Shown here piece by piece: positions 56,013 through 64,000 of a stretch of DNA of 64,000 nt. The DNA is from Glycine soja (taxonomy: Eukaryota; Streptophyta; Magnoliopsida; Fabales; Fabaceae). The stretch is from NCBI RefSeq assembly GCF_004193775.1, contig NC_041019.1, positions 32,119,280 through 32,183,279 on the forward strand, in the 5' to 3' direction. Position numbers and translations under genes: made by a program. Numbering within the stretch: the first letter of the stretch is position 1; every line of letters begins with the position of its first letter. The notes beneath the pieces were generated by a model. That model did not search any database and was not told the DNA's origin. It saw only the letters and a program-made list of their open reading frames with translations.

Positions 56013-59000
56013 ATGAATCAAACGGAAGATGAAGGAGATGAGGATGTGGGACTTCCTTCGGAACTAGAAAGAATGGTCGCCCATGAGGACCAAGAAATGG
56101 GGCCTCATCAAGAAGAAACAGAGCTAGTAGACTTAGGAATTGGCAGTGGAAAGAGGGAAGTAAAGATAGGTACAGGCATTACCGCACCTATCCGTGAAGA
56201 ATTAATAATCCTGCTAAAAGACTACCAAGACATCTTTGCTTGGTCATACCAAGATATGCCCGGTTTGAGTTCTGACATTGTGCAGCACCGATTACCTCTA
56301 AATCCCGGGTGTTCCCCGGTAAAACAGAAATTGAGGAGGATGAAGCCCGAAACATCCTTGAAGATAAAAGAAGAAGTGAAGAAGCAATTTGACGCTGGAT
56401 TTCTGGCCATCGCTCGGTATCCAGAATGGGTTGCCAACATCGTACCAGTTCCTAAAAAAGATGGGAAAGTACGAATGTGTGTAGATTATCGGGACCTGAA
56501 TCGGGCCAGTCCCAAGGACAATTTTCCTTTACCACACATCGATATCCTCGTAGATAACACGGCCAATTTCGCTTTATTTTCCTTCATGGACGGTTTCTCT
56601 GGTTACAATCAGATAAAGATGGCGCCCGAGGATATGGAAAAGACTACTTTCGTCACCCTGTGGGGAACGTTCTGTTACAAGGTGATGTCCTTTGGACTCA
56701 AGAATGCCGGGGCAACTTATCAACGGGCCATGGTAGCTTTGTTCCATGATATGATGCATCAAGAGATCGAGGTCTACGTGGACGACATAATTGCTAAATC
56801 TAAATCTGAGGAAGAACACCTTGTCAACCTGCGGAAGTTGTTCGAAAGGCTTAAGAAATATCAATTAAGGTTGAACCCCGCTAAGTGTACCTTTGGGGTC
56901 AAATCAGGGAAATTGCTTGGTTTCGTTGTAAGCCAGAAAGGGATAGAGGTAGACCCCGAAAAAGTGAAGGCTATCCTTGAGATGCCGGAACCCCGTACAG
57001 AGAGGCAAGTCCGAGGTTTCCTGGGGCGTTTGAATTATATTGCCAGATTCATATCGCAGCTCACCGCCATTTGTGAGCCGTTGTTTAAACTCTTGCGCAA
57101 AAACCAAACTGATCGGTGGAATGAGGATTGCCAAGAGGCTTTTGGAAGGATCAAAAAGTGCCTAATGAATCCTCCCGTGCTTATGCCACCAGTACCTGGA
57201 AGGCCTCTCATTTTGTACATGACAGTCTTGGACGAATCAATGGGGTGTATGCTGGAGCAACATGACGAATCCGGGAAGAAAGAGCGCGCTGTTTACTACC
57301 TAAGTAAGAAGTTCACGACCTGTGAGATGAATTACTCCTTGCTCGAAAGAACGTGTTGTGCTTTAGTATGGGCGTCCCATCGCTTAAGGCAGTACATGCT
57401 GAGCCATACTACCTGGTTGATATCCAAAATGGACCCGGTCAAGTACATCTTTGAAAAGCCAGCTCTCACAGGACGAATCGCCCGGTGGCAAGTCTTGCTA
57501 TCTGAGTTTGATATAGTCTACGTCACCCAAAAGGCGATAAAAGGAAGCGCTTTGGCAGATTATTTGGCCCAACAGCCTCTTAACGACTACCAGCCCATGC
57601 ATCCGGAATTCCCGGATGAGGACATCATGGCCTTGTTCGAGGAAAAGTTGGACGAAGATCGGGACAAATGGACTGTATGGTTTGACGGAGCGTCAAACAT
57701 TCTAGGTCATGGCGTTGGGGCAGTGTTGATCTCTCCGGACAATCAATGTGTACCTTTCACAGCCAGGCTAGGATTCGACTGCACCAACAACATGGCCGAA
57801 TATGAAGCATGTGCCCTAGCCGTCCAGGCAGCAATTGACTCCGATGTCAAACTACTCAAGGTGTACGGCGACTCAGCGTTGGTAATCCATCAGCTGAGAG
57901 GGGAATGGGAAACTAGAGATCCCAAGCTGATACCCTACAAAGCCTACATCAAGGAATTGGCTAAGACTTTCGATGAGATCTCCTTCCATCATGTTCCCCG
58001 CGAGGAAAATCAAATGGCGGATGCACTTGCTACGTTGGCATCTATGTTCCAGCTAACACCGCACGGGGACCTACCCTACATTGAATTTCAGTGTCGTGGC
58101 AAACCCGCACATTGTTGCCAAGTGGAAGAGGAACGGGACGGAAAGCCTTGGTATTACGACATCAAGCGGTATGTCGTAAGCAAAGAATACCCGCCAGAGA
58201 TTGCCGACAACGATAAAAGGACATTGAGGAGGTTGGCAGCCAGTTTCTTCATGAGCGGAGGCACACTGTATAAGAGAAATCACGACATGACACTCCTGCG
58301 ATGTGTGGATGCCAAGGAGGCAAATCACATGATCGAGGAAGTCCATGAGGGCTCGTTTGGAACGCACGCCAACGGGCATGCTATGGCCAGGAAGATCTTA
58401 AGAGCAGGTTATTACTGGCTTACCATGGAAAGTGATTGTTGTGTCCATGTGAGGAAGTGCCACAAATGTCAAGCATTCGCGGATAATGTCAATGCCCCAC
58501 CGCATCCCCTGAATGTCATGTCCGCCCCTTGGCCTTTCTCCATGTGGGGAATAGATGTCATCGGGGCCATTGAGCCCAAGGCCTCGAATGGTCATCGCTT
58601 CATCCTCGTAGCAATAGATTATTTCACCAAGTGGGTCGAGGCGGCTTCATATACCAATGTCACGAGGAATGTGGTGGTCAGGTTCATTAAGAAGGAGATC
58701 ATCTGCCGATATGGTTTGCCAAGAAAGATTATCACGGACAACGGCACCAACCTGAATAACAAGATGATGGGGGAAATGTGCGAGGAGTTTAAAATCCAGC
58801 ATCACAATTCCACACCCTACCGGCCAAAGATGAATGGAGCCGTGGAAGCAGCCAATAAGAATATCAAAAAGATTATCCAAAAGATGACCGTGTCATACAA
58901 GGATTGGCACGAGATGCTCCCATTCGCGTTGCACGGTTACCGGACTTCAGTGCGAACGTCAACTGGGGCAACGCCGTTCTCATTGGTATATGGGATGGAG

Positions 59001-59396
59001 GCGGTGTTACCATTTGAGGTAGAAGTCCCGTCATTAAGGATCTTGGCAGAATCCGGATTAAAGGAATCAGAGTGGGCTCAAACACGCTACGATCAGCTCA
59101 ACCTCATTGAGGGTAAGCGCTTAACGGCCATGAGTCATGGGCGCTTGTACCAGCAAAGAATGAAGAGCGCGTTCGACAAGAAAGTACGCTTACGCAGGTT
59201 CCATGAGGGAGACCTTGTGCTAAAGAAAATGTCCCATGCTGTCAAGGACCACCGAGGGAAATGGGCCCCGAACTACGAAGGGCCTTTTGTTGTGAAGAGG
59301 GCTTTCTCCGGAGGAGCCCTGGTGCTTACCAACATGGATGGCGAAGAGCTACCTTCACCCGTGAACTCTGATGTCGTCAAACAATATTATGCTTAG
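56013..59396 (+). CDS. RT-RNase H-second RNase H-integrase of element E (intact)
   Basis: 1127 codons without a stop; after splicing the frame would be open from 55949, so the first Met shown is not the true start. RT about residues 110-310: VPVPKKDGKVRMCVDYRDLN, FGLKNAGATYQRAM, catalytic YVDDIIAKS near 254. Ty3 RNase H about 390-510 (YLSKKFTTCEMNYSLLER). A second, archaeal-type RNase H about 545-680 (WTVWFDGASNILGHGVGAV, NNMAEYEACALA, GDSALVIHQL, ADALATLAS), the mark of the Tat/Ogre lineage. Integrase about 770-1000: zinc region H-H-CHKCQ near 825, DDE core with IDVIGAI (Asp near 848), ITDNGTNL (Asp near 909), NGAVEAANK (Glu near 945). The C-terminal barrel ends at KQYYA. All catalytic residues I can place are present. 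It replicates and inserts the element's DNA; with gag and ORF1 broken this copy would need help in trans. Confidence 0.93.
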   Translation: MNQTEDEGDEDVGLPSELERMVAHEDQEMGPHQEETELVDLGIGSGKREVKIGTGITAPIREELIILLKDYQDIFAWSYQDMPGLSSDIVQHRLPLNPGCSPVKQKLRRMKPETSLKIKEEVKKQFDAGFLAIARYPEWVANIVPVPKKDGKVRMCVDYRDLNRASPKDNFPLPHIDILVDNTANFALFSFMDGFSGYNQIKMAPEDMEKTTFVTLWGTFCYKVMSFGLKNAGATYQRAMVALFHDMMHQEIEVYVDDIIAKSKSEEEHLVNLRKLFERLKKYQLRLNPAKCTFGVKSGKLLGFVVSQKGIEVDPEKVKAILEMPEPRTERQVRGFLGRLNYIARFISQLTAICEPLFKLLRKNQTDRWNEDCQEAFGRIKKCLMNPPVLMPPVPGRPLILYMTVLDESMGCMLEQHDESGKKERAVYYLSKKFTTCEMNYSLLERTCCALVWASHRLRQYMLSHTTWLISKMDPVKYIFEKPALTGRIARWQVLLSEFDIVYVTQKAIKGSALADYLAQQPLNDYQPMHPEFPDEDIMALFEEKLDEDRDKWTVWFDGASNILGHGVGAVLISPDNQCVPFTARLGFDCTNNMAEYEACALAVQAAIDSDVKLLKVYGDSALVIHQLRGEWETRDPKLIPYKAYIKELAKTFDEISFHHVPREENQMADALATLASMFQLTPHGDLPYIEFQCRGKPAHCCQVEEERDGKPWYYDIKRYVVSKEYPPEIADNDKRTLRRLAASFFMSGGTLYKRNHDMTLLRCVDAKEANHMIEEVHEGSFGTHANGHAMARKILRAGYYWLTMESDCCVHVRKCHKCQAFADNVNAPPHPLNVMSAPWPFSMWGIDVIGAIEPKASNGHRFILVAIDYFTKWVEAASYTNVTRNVVVRFIKKEIICRYGLPRKIITDNGTNLNNKMMGEMCEEFKIQHHNSTPYRPKMNGAVEAANKNIKKIIQKMTVSYKDWHEMLPFALHGYRTSVRTSTGATPFSLVYGMEAVLPFEVEVPSLRILAESGLKESEWAQTRYDQLNLIEGKRLTAMSHGRLYQQRMKSAFDKKVRLRRFHEGDLVLKKMSHAVKDHRGKWAPNYEGPFVVKRAFSGGALVLTNMDGEELPSPVNSDVVKQYYA

Positions 59397-60120
59397 AAGC
59401 TGGGGCAATTAAGGATGTCGCTGCATGTTCTCTATCTTTATGCGTTTTCTAGATTTCCCCCCAGGGATTTCCGGTCCGTTGTATCTCTTGTTACCATCTT
59501 TCAAAGAGATGAACATGGATTTGAGGCTTTTAGTCCTCACGTTAGTTTCACACCTTGCGTTAATTTGTGATCGCCTGAGCCCTTCCGCTCAGTTCATGGG
59601 ATCCCCCAAGCGCTTAATTAGAATTGAACCTGAACCAACTTTCCCTAAATTTTCTGCGTTTGAAAACATTCATGCATACGCATACGCATACGCATGTATA
59701 TTGTTGTGGTAAAACAGGGGCAGGATCACCTTGGGCTACCTTCTGGAGTGAAGACAAAACATGAACGGCAGAAACCAATCAAGGTAGGGTAATGATGCGG
59801 CCAAGATTGGCCATACCTGGTTGTTTATTACTTGCAGGTACTTAAGGATGAACGCAAGCGGGGATGGGGTCACGACCGACCGATCGTTGCCCTTCTCTGT
59901 GCGAAACAAGCAGGGAATGTCGCTGCAAGGCAGCCCCGTATCCTTTGTATTTTGCAGCTTTCTTTTACTACTTGTTTGTTTTAAAAAGGAAAAGAGTAAT
60001 AATAAAATAAGTAATCAACGCCTAATTCTAACCTAAGTAAGTTCAAGTTAGGCAAAATGCTAATCCATGAGAAGGGAGGGGACATGGTTAATGTTCCCCT
60101 CAAAAAAAAAAAAAGTGCAG
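59397..60120 (+). other. Post-pol spacer of element E
   Basis: No supported gene. It contains a short CATACG x4 repeat (59674-59695) and a poly-A run (60102-60114) just before the palindromes of the putative internal promoter. Confidence 0.7.
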
Positions 60121-60124
60121 GTTA

Positions 60125-60160
60125 GCTCGCCTGGGCGAGCTGGGCGAGCCTGGGCGAGCC
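60125..60160 (+). repeat. GCTCGCCTGGGCGAGC palindrome and partial repeats before the 3' ORF
   Basis: One full copy at 60125-60140 plus two GGGCGAGCC half units. It is the same motif that sits upstream of the TATA box in the LTRs of elements E and D and the solo LTR. Confidence 0.9.
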
Positions 60161-60173
60161 ACCCCTGCACCAA

Positions 60174-60183
60174 ATTATAAAAA
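60174..60183 (+). promoter_or_regulatory. TATA box of the putative internal promoter (element E)
   Basis: ATTATAAAAA, 33 bp after the palindrome, as the LTR TATA box lies 27 bp after its last palindrome. A leader of about 120-130 bases would end at the GTAAGT donor at 60332. Confidence 0.55.
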
Positions 60184-60331
60184 TGACGAAAGGGGGGGCG
60201 TTTTTACATTCAAAAACTTCTTTTCCCCCCTTTCAAAAGCCATACCCACGGGATTGACGAATTTGCAGCCCTAGGGTCATCCTTTTTCGCATTTTTTGAT
60301 TCCGTTTTGCGCTTTTGTTCATCACCAACAA

Positions 60332-61549
60332 GTAAGTATTCCATCCCTAAGCTTTCTAGCTTTTCATTGGTGTATTTTGATCTCCTTTTGGTGCTCTAAA
60401 TTGTGGGAGTGTGCTCAAATATATGGGGCAATTTTGATTTGTTTTCTTGCTTGATTAGGTTGAATTAGGGGTTGGTATGAGATGGCCCTAGGCCTATAAT
60501 GCATTTTGAAACAATAGGACATGCCACATTGTCCCCGTTCTCTTGCTATTGATGCCTAAACGCGCGCCCACCAAGTGTTCGGTGAAATGCCTCAATGGCA
60601 TTAGCGTGTGACTTTTGTAAGGAGACAACCCATGGGGTATTTTGGTTTGTGCATATTTTCTATTTTGTTGGAATATGTATTCATTCCCGAAAAAAGCTAG
60701 AGTAATTGCCCCACATATATCCTAGTCCTAGAAACTGAAATTTTATGCAAAAAAAAGCACAAAAGGAGGTGCATATTGGGTAAAGTTACCCTTTTTTTTG
60801 GCCAGCAATCAGCTATGGGCCACGCTACAATATTTTCCCTATGCCTAGAGGGTTAGGAATTTTGCTCATCATAAATGTGTAGGTTTAGAATAGGTAGCAA
60901 AATACCTTTGGCAATTTACACTTTGGGTATGATAGCAAAATACTTGGATGTATGTACATATATTTTTTGGTAGTCAAAATGTCTCACAAAAAATATACAT
61001 AAATATGTTGCATGTTATGTAAAGAAGATACATTACCAAAAAATGTATACCTTTTAATTTGAATACAATTTTAGTCAGCAAAGGAAAATATACTTGAATT
61101 TGCATGCGGCTTTAGGTAGCAAAAACTTGAAAAGAGCATAAAATGTAGCACCTTATTGTGTAGATAGTCAAGATTCATCATGAAGTTTGTGTATGTATAG
61201 GTATTAGAAATACCAAGATGTGCACATGTGCAATTTTTGGTACCCCAAAATGCTTTGAGTATGCATGTATGTGAATTTAGCCAAGGAGGTGTGTGATGTA
61301 AGTAACAAATACACCTTGGAAGTACGTGTAAATAATCTAGGTAACGAAGCTGCCTTGATTGTATATGGGTGCATTTTTTTGGTTAATAGAATGTCTTGTG
61401 CAAGAGAACGTTTGTAAGGAAATATGCGCATAAGCTTCCTCTAAATTTACATTGATGTTTGTATTTATGGGAGGAGGTTGTATGTCATTTTTGTTTTAAG
61501 AATAGTATCCCACTGGTAAAACTAACTTTCCAAATGTTTGCCTTCGCAG
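60332..61549 (+). other. Predicted intron upstream of element E 3' ORF
   Basis: CACCAACAA|GTAAGTATT at 60332; acceptor TTTGCCTTCGCAG ends at 61549. The ATG at 61553 lies three bases further. 1218 bp. The donor context, with AAGCTTT and CATT...GTGTA downstream, parallels the donor context of the LTR at 48505. Confidence 0.6.
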
Positions 61550-61552
61550 GAA

Positions 61553-62803
61553 ATGGCCCCGAGGAAGCTTGCCTCAAAGAGGTCCAGGAAGGACAAGGCA
61601 GCAGAAGGAACTAGTTCCGCTCCGGAGTATGATAGTCACCGCTTTAGGAGCGCGGTACACCAGCAGCGCTTCGAAGCCATCAAGGGGTGGTCGTTTCTCC
61701 GGGAGCGACGCGTCCAGCTCAGGGACGACGAGTATACTGATTTCCAGGAGGAAATAGGGCGCCGGCGGTGGGCACCACTGGTTACTCCCATGGCCAAGTT
61801 TGATCCAGAAATAGTCCTTGAGTTTTATGCCAATGCTTGGCCAACAGAGGAGGGCGTGCGTGACATGAGATCCTGGGTTAGGGGTCAGTGGATCCCGTTC
61901 GATGCCGACGCTATCGGCCAGCTCCTGGGATATCCGTTGGTGTTAGAAGAGGGCCAGGAGTGCGAGTATGGCCAGAGGAGGAACCGGTCTGATGGGTTCG
62001 ATGAGGAGGCCATCGCCCAGTTGCTATGTATACCGGGGCAGGATTTTGCCCGGACTGCTGCCGGAAGACGGGTGCGGATCATGCGCACCAACATGACCAC
62101 CCTGACTCAGATATGGATGACTCTGCTGCTCAGCAACATCCTGCCCACCGATCATAATTCCGACCTCCCCATGCCGAAGTGCCAGCTGGTGTACGCCATC
62201 CTGACACGGATGAGCATCCATGTGGCTCAGTTGATCGCTGATGCCATCTATATTTTTGCAGGTATGGCGCCCACTAGGCACCCTTTGGACCCAGATAAGT
62301 CCAACAGGGCCCTGGGATTCCCCGCACTGATCACAGGACTCTGCCAGTCGTTCGGAGTCCCCGTTGCACCTACCAAGGTGATTCGGCCGCCCATCACCCG
62401 GGTTTTTATTGAGAAGTACTGTACCCAGAGACAGGGTCAGGGTGATGCTCCACAGGCCGCAGGCGCGCCCCCACCACCTCATCAGGCTGGCCAGGCTGGG
62501 GCATTTGACATGGAGCAGTATTTACGGCATTTGGTTCGCCAGCAGGCGGCCAACCACCGAGCACATGTACGGACCCATGACTGTCTGTACCAGATGAGCC
62601 TTAGCATGCAGAGCCAGGGCTCCGCTTCTTTTTCATGTCCTACTCCAGACCAGTTCAGGGCAGAGGTTGCATGGCCCGGAGATTGGCCCGAGGCCCAAGC
62701 AGGAGAGGCACCCCCAGAAGCTCCCGGCGATGGAGAAGAAGCCCACGAGGATGAGGAGATGGCCGATTTGCTTGACTTCTTGGGAGGGAGTGGAGATACG
62801 TGA
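61553..62803 (+). CDS. 3' ORF of element E (putative plant transposon protein), intact
   Basis: 416 codons, intact. I chose the ATG at 61553 because an AG splice acceptor lies just before it; the frame is open a little further upstream. Basic start MAPRKLASKRSRKDKA. Family landmarks: FSFLRERRVQL-type segment (about 45-60), EIVLEFYANAWP (about 85-97), WVRGQWIPFDADAIGQLLGY (about 107-126), MRTNMTTLTQIWMTLLLSNI (about 175-195), LVYAILTRMSIHVAQLI (about 210-228), ALGFPALITGLCQSFGVP (about 255-272), a Gln/His/Pro-rich region, and an acidic end EEMADLLDFL. No signal peptide or membrane helix, so it is probably nuclear or cytoplasmic. Homologous to the 3' ORFs of elements B, C and D. Function unknown; the position is where env sits in retroviruses. 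Confidence 0.88.
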   Translation: MAPRKLASKRSRKDKAAEGTSSAPEYDSHRFRSAVHQQRFEAIKGWSFLRERRVQLRDDEYTDFQEEIGRRRWAPLVTPMAKFDPEIVLEFYANAWPTEEGVRDMRSWVRGQWIPFDADAIGQLLGYPLVLEEGQECEYGQRRNRSDGFDEEAIAQLLCIPGQDFARTAAGRRVRIMRTNMTTLTQIWMTLLLSNILPTDHNSDLPMPKCQLVYAILTRMSIHVAQLIADAIYIFAGMAPTRHPLDPDKSNRALGFPALITGLCQSFGVPVAPTKVIRPPITRVFIEKYCTQRQGQGDAPQAAGAPPPPHQAGQAGAFDMEQYLRHLVRQQAANHRAHVRTHDCLYQMSLSMQSQGSASFSCPTPDQFRAEVAWPGDWPEAQAGEAPPEAPGDGEEAHEDEEMADLLDFLGGSGDT

Positions 62804-64000
62804 CTGGGAGATCCCCAGATTCATGTTTTCTTTCATATTTCTTTTGTCATTTTTATTCTATGTTATTGTTTTGACTTGAGAGACTAACGTTTGTTTTTGT
62901 TGTTTCGATTGTCATTTGTACAGCGCATACATTTTTGTTTAGATTGTTGCGTTAGTATTTATATATCACTACTATCAATGATGTTTGAAATTCTGGAACC
63001 GTGTAGAGTTCTTCGTTTACGAACATCGTCCAAAAGTATATAGGTGAAATAAACAAAAAAAAATCATGATAAAAATAAAAATAGAAAAGGAAAGAAAATG
63101 AAATAGAAAAGAAAAGAAAGTGAAAAGAAAAAGAGAGCAAATAAGAAAAAAAGGCAAGTAAGGAAAAAGGTAGAAAAAAGGAAAAAATAAGTTGTCAAGC
63201 TGAAAAACCAACATGCTGTTGAAAAGAGATGACTTCCAACTTTTCTTTGGAAAAATTCACTGATCATAACTAGTTTTTGAAAAAATGTGTATGCACCTGA
63301 AGGGTGAATGCTGTGAAGATTTTCCCAGACGCCCAAAATGGACTCGGATGAATGCACAAATTGATAAAAGAACATATTTTGGAAACATTGGGTTGATCTA
63401 AAAATAGAGGGAATGAATCCTGAGCCCTAGCATCACATGACCATAAAAATTTGACACTTGAGTGTCCGCATAGGTGCATGCATGACCAGTTTTGCATAAA
63501 ATTTCCAAATCATCATTTTTACATTTGTGTCATGGAAATAATGTGGGGCATCCCTTTTTATCCTTGAACCAAACCAAACCCTGACATGTATCATGTCTAG
63601 CCATTCTACAAGCCTTGAGCCAAAATCCTGACTCACCATAAACCTTACCCTCGAAAGCAAAAAAAAGGGAAGGAAAGGAAATTCCCAATCAAAGAGAAAG
63701 CAAAAAAGGAAGGAAAGGAAATTCCCAATCAAAGAGTGGGAGAAAGAGAAAAAGAAAAGAAAGGAAATGCCCAATCAGAGAGTGGGAGAAAGAAAAAAGA
63801 AAAGAAAGAAAATTCCCAACCAAAGAATGGGAGAAAGTAAAAAAGAAGGAAGCTCCTGGTCAAAGAAACCAGAAGAAATGTGTAGAGAGGTCTTTGGACC
63901 GGACAATATCTGAACAATACAGAATTGTCACCAAATGAACAAAAAAGGAAGGAAAGGAAACCACGACCTAAAGTGGTCTTCTCCCTTTGATTACCAACCA
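62804..64000 (+). other. 3' noncoding region of element E (continues past the window)
   Basis: A/G-rich, no gene supported; low-complexity Phe/Ser frames on the minus strand are not genes. 63200-64000 is the reverse complement of 37560-38300 in element D. In D about 3.8 kb of further sequence follows before the LTR, so E's 3' LTR is expected several kb to the right. Confidence 0.85.

Noticed and set aside
61553..62803. True viral envelope gene
   Set aside because: No signal peptide, transmembrane helix or glycoprotein features seen in any of the four 3' ORFs. Only the position resembles env.
62952..63917. Minus-strand Phe-rich frames near the right edge
   Set aside because: Same noncoding repeat as at 37-38 kb in opposite orientation; low complexity.

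Overview
The window looks like plant nuclear DNA, most likely a legume and probably Glycine (soybean) or a close relative. The evidence is an intact legume-lectin gene, AT-rich intergenic DNA, and dense nested LTR retrotransposons of the Athila, Ogre/Tat, chromovirus and Ty1/copia types. It resembles a pericentromeric, transposon-rich block with a short gene-bearing edge on the left. No bacterial operons, CRISPR arrays, rRNA or tRNA genes were seen.

Left edge (1-4973). This part holds a decayed PDR-type ABC transporter fragment (minus), then a 0.7 kb patch of fragments from an ALOG/LSH gene (minus), a UTP15-like WD40 gene (plus) and a Ty3 integrase tail (plus). That patch ends in what looks like a CACTA-type transposon end. 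Next is the only clearly intact host gene, a secreted legume lectin (2596-3393, minus), followed by 1.5 kb of AT-rich spacer.

4974-31615. Element A (minus, 4974-9606) is a broken chromodomain Ty3 element with an LTR-plus-gag segment at both ends. It abuts a plus-strand Athila-type LTR, F (9607-10576), which is interrupted by Athila-type element B (minus, 10577-21421). B carries a Tat/Ogre-type solo LTR (18410-20015) in its reverse transcriptase, flanked by a perfect 5-bp target duplication. LTR and pol scraps of other Ty3 elements follow (21422-22830). Element C (minus, 22830-31615) is Athila-type and has gag, protease and a 3' ORF but no RT, RNase H or integrase.

31616-64000. Element D (Ogre/Tat-like, minus) is inserted in C's 5' LTR. 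Its middle is replaced by the 5' two-thirds of a copia element whose downstream ORF is fused in frame to the end of D's downstream ORF. Element E (Ogre/Tat-like, plus, 47732 to beyond 64000) is inserted in D's 5' LTR. E has an extra ORF1, a gag-protease-G-patch ORF, an intron before RT, an intact RT-RNaseH-aRNaseH-integrase ORF of 1127 codons, and an intact 3' ORF of 416 codons. The nesting order is C, then D, then E, and this predicts what lies past 64000.

Main observation. In Athila-type, Ogre-type and copia-type elements alike, the 3' ORF belongs to one recognisable protein family. It is preceded by a promoter-like spacer carrying a short palindrome that is specific to the element family and is also found upstream of the TATA box in that family's LTR. 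In the three Ty3 elements a GTAAGT donor and an AG acceptor lying at or within three bases of the ATG also bracket a 0.8-1.2 kb intron. The 3' ORF therefore looks like an independently promoted, spliced gene carried by the element. This is inference from sequence only, with no expression evidence.
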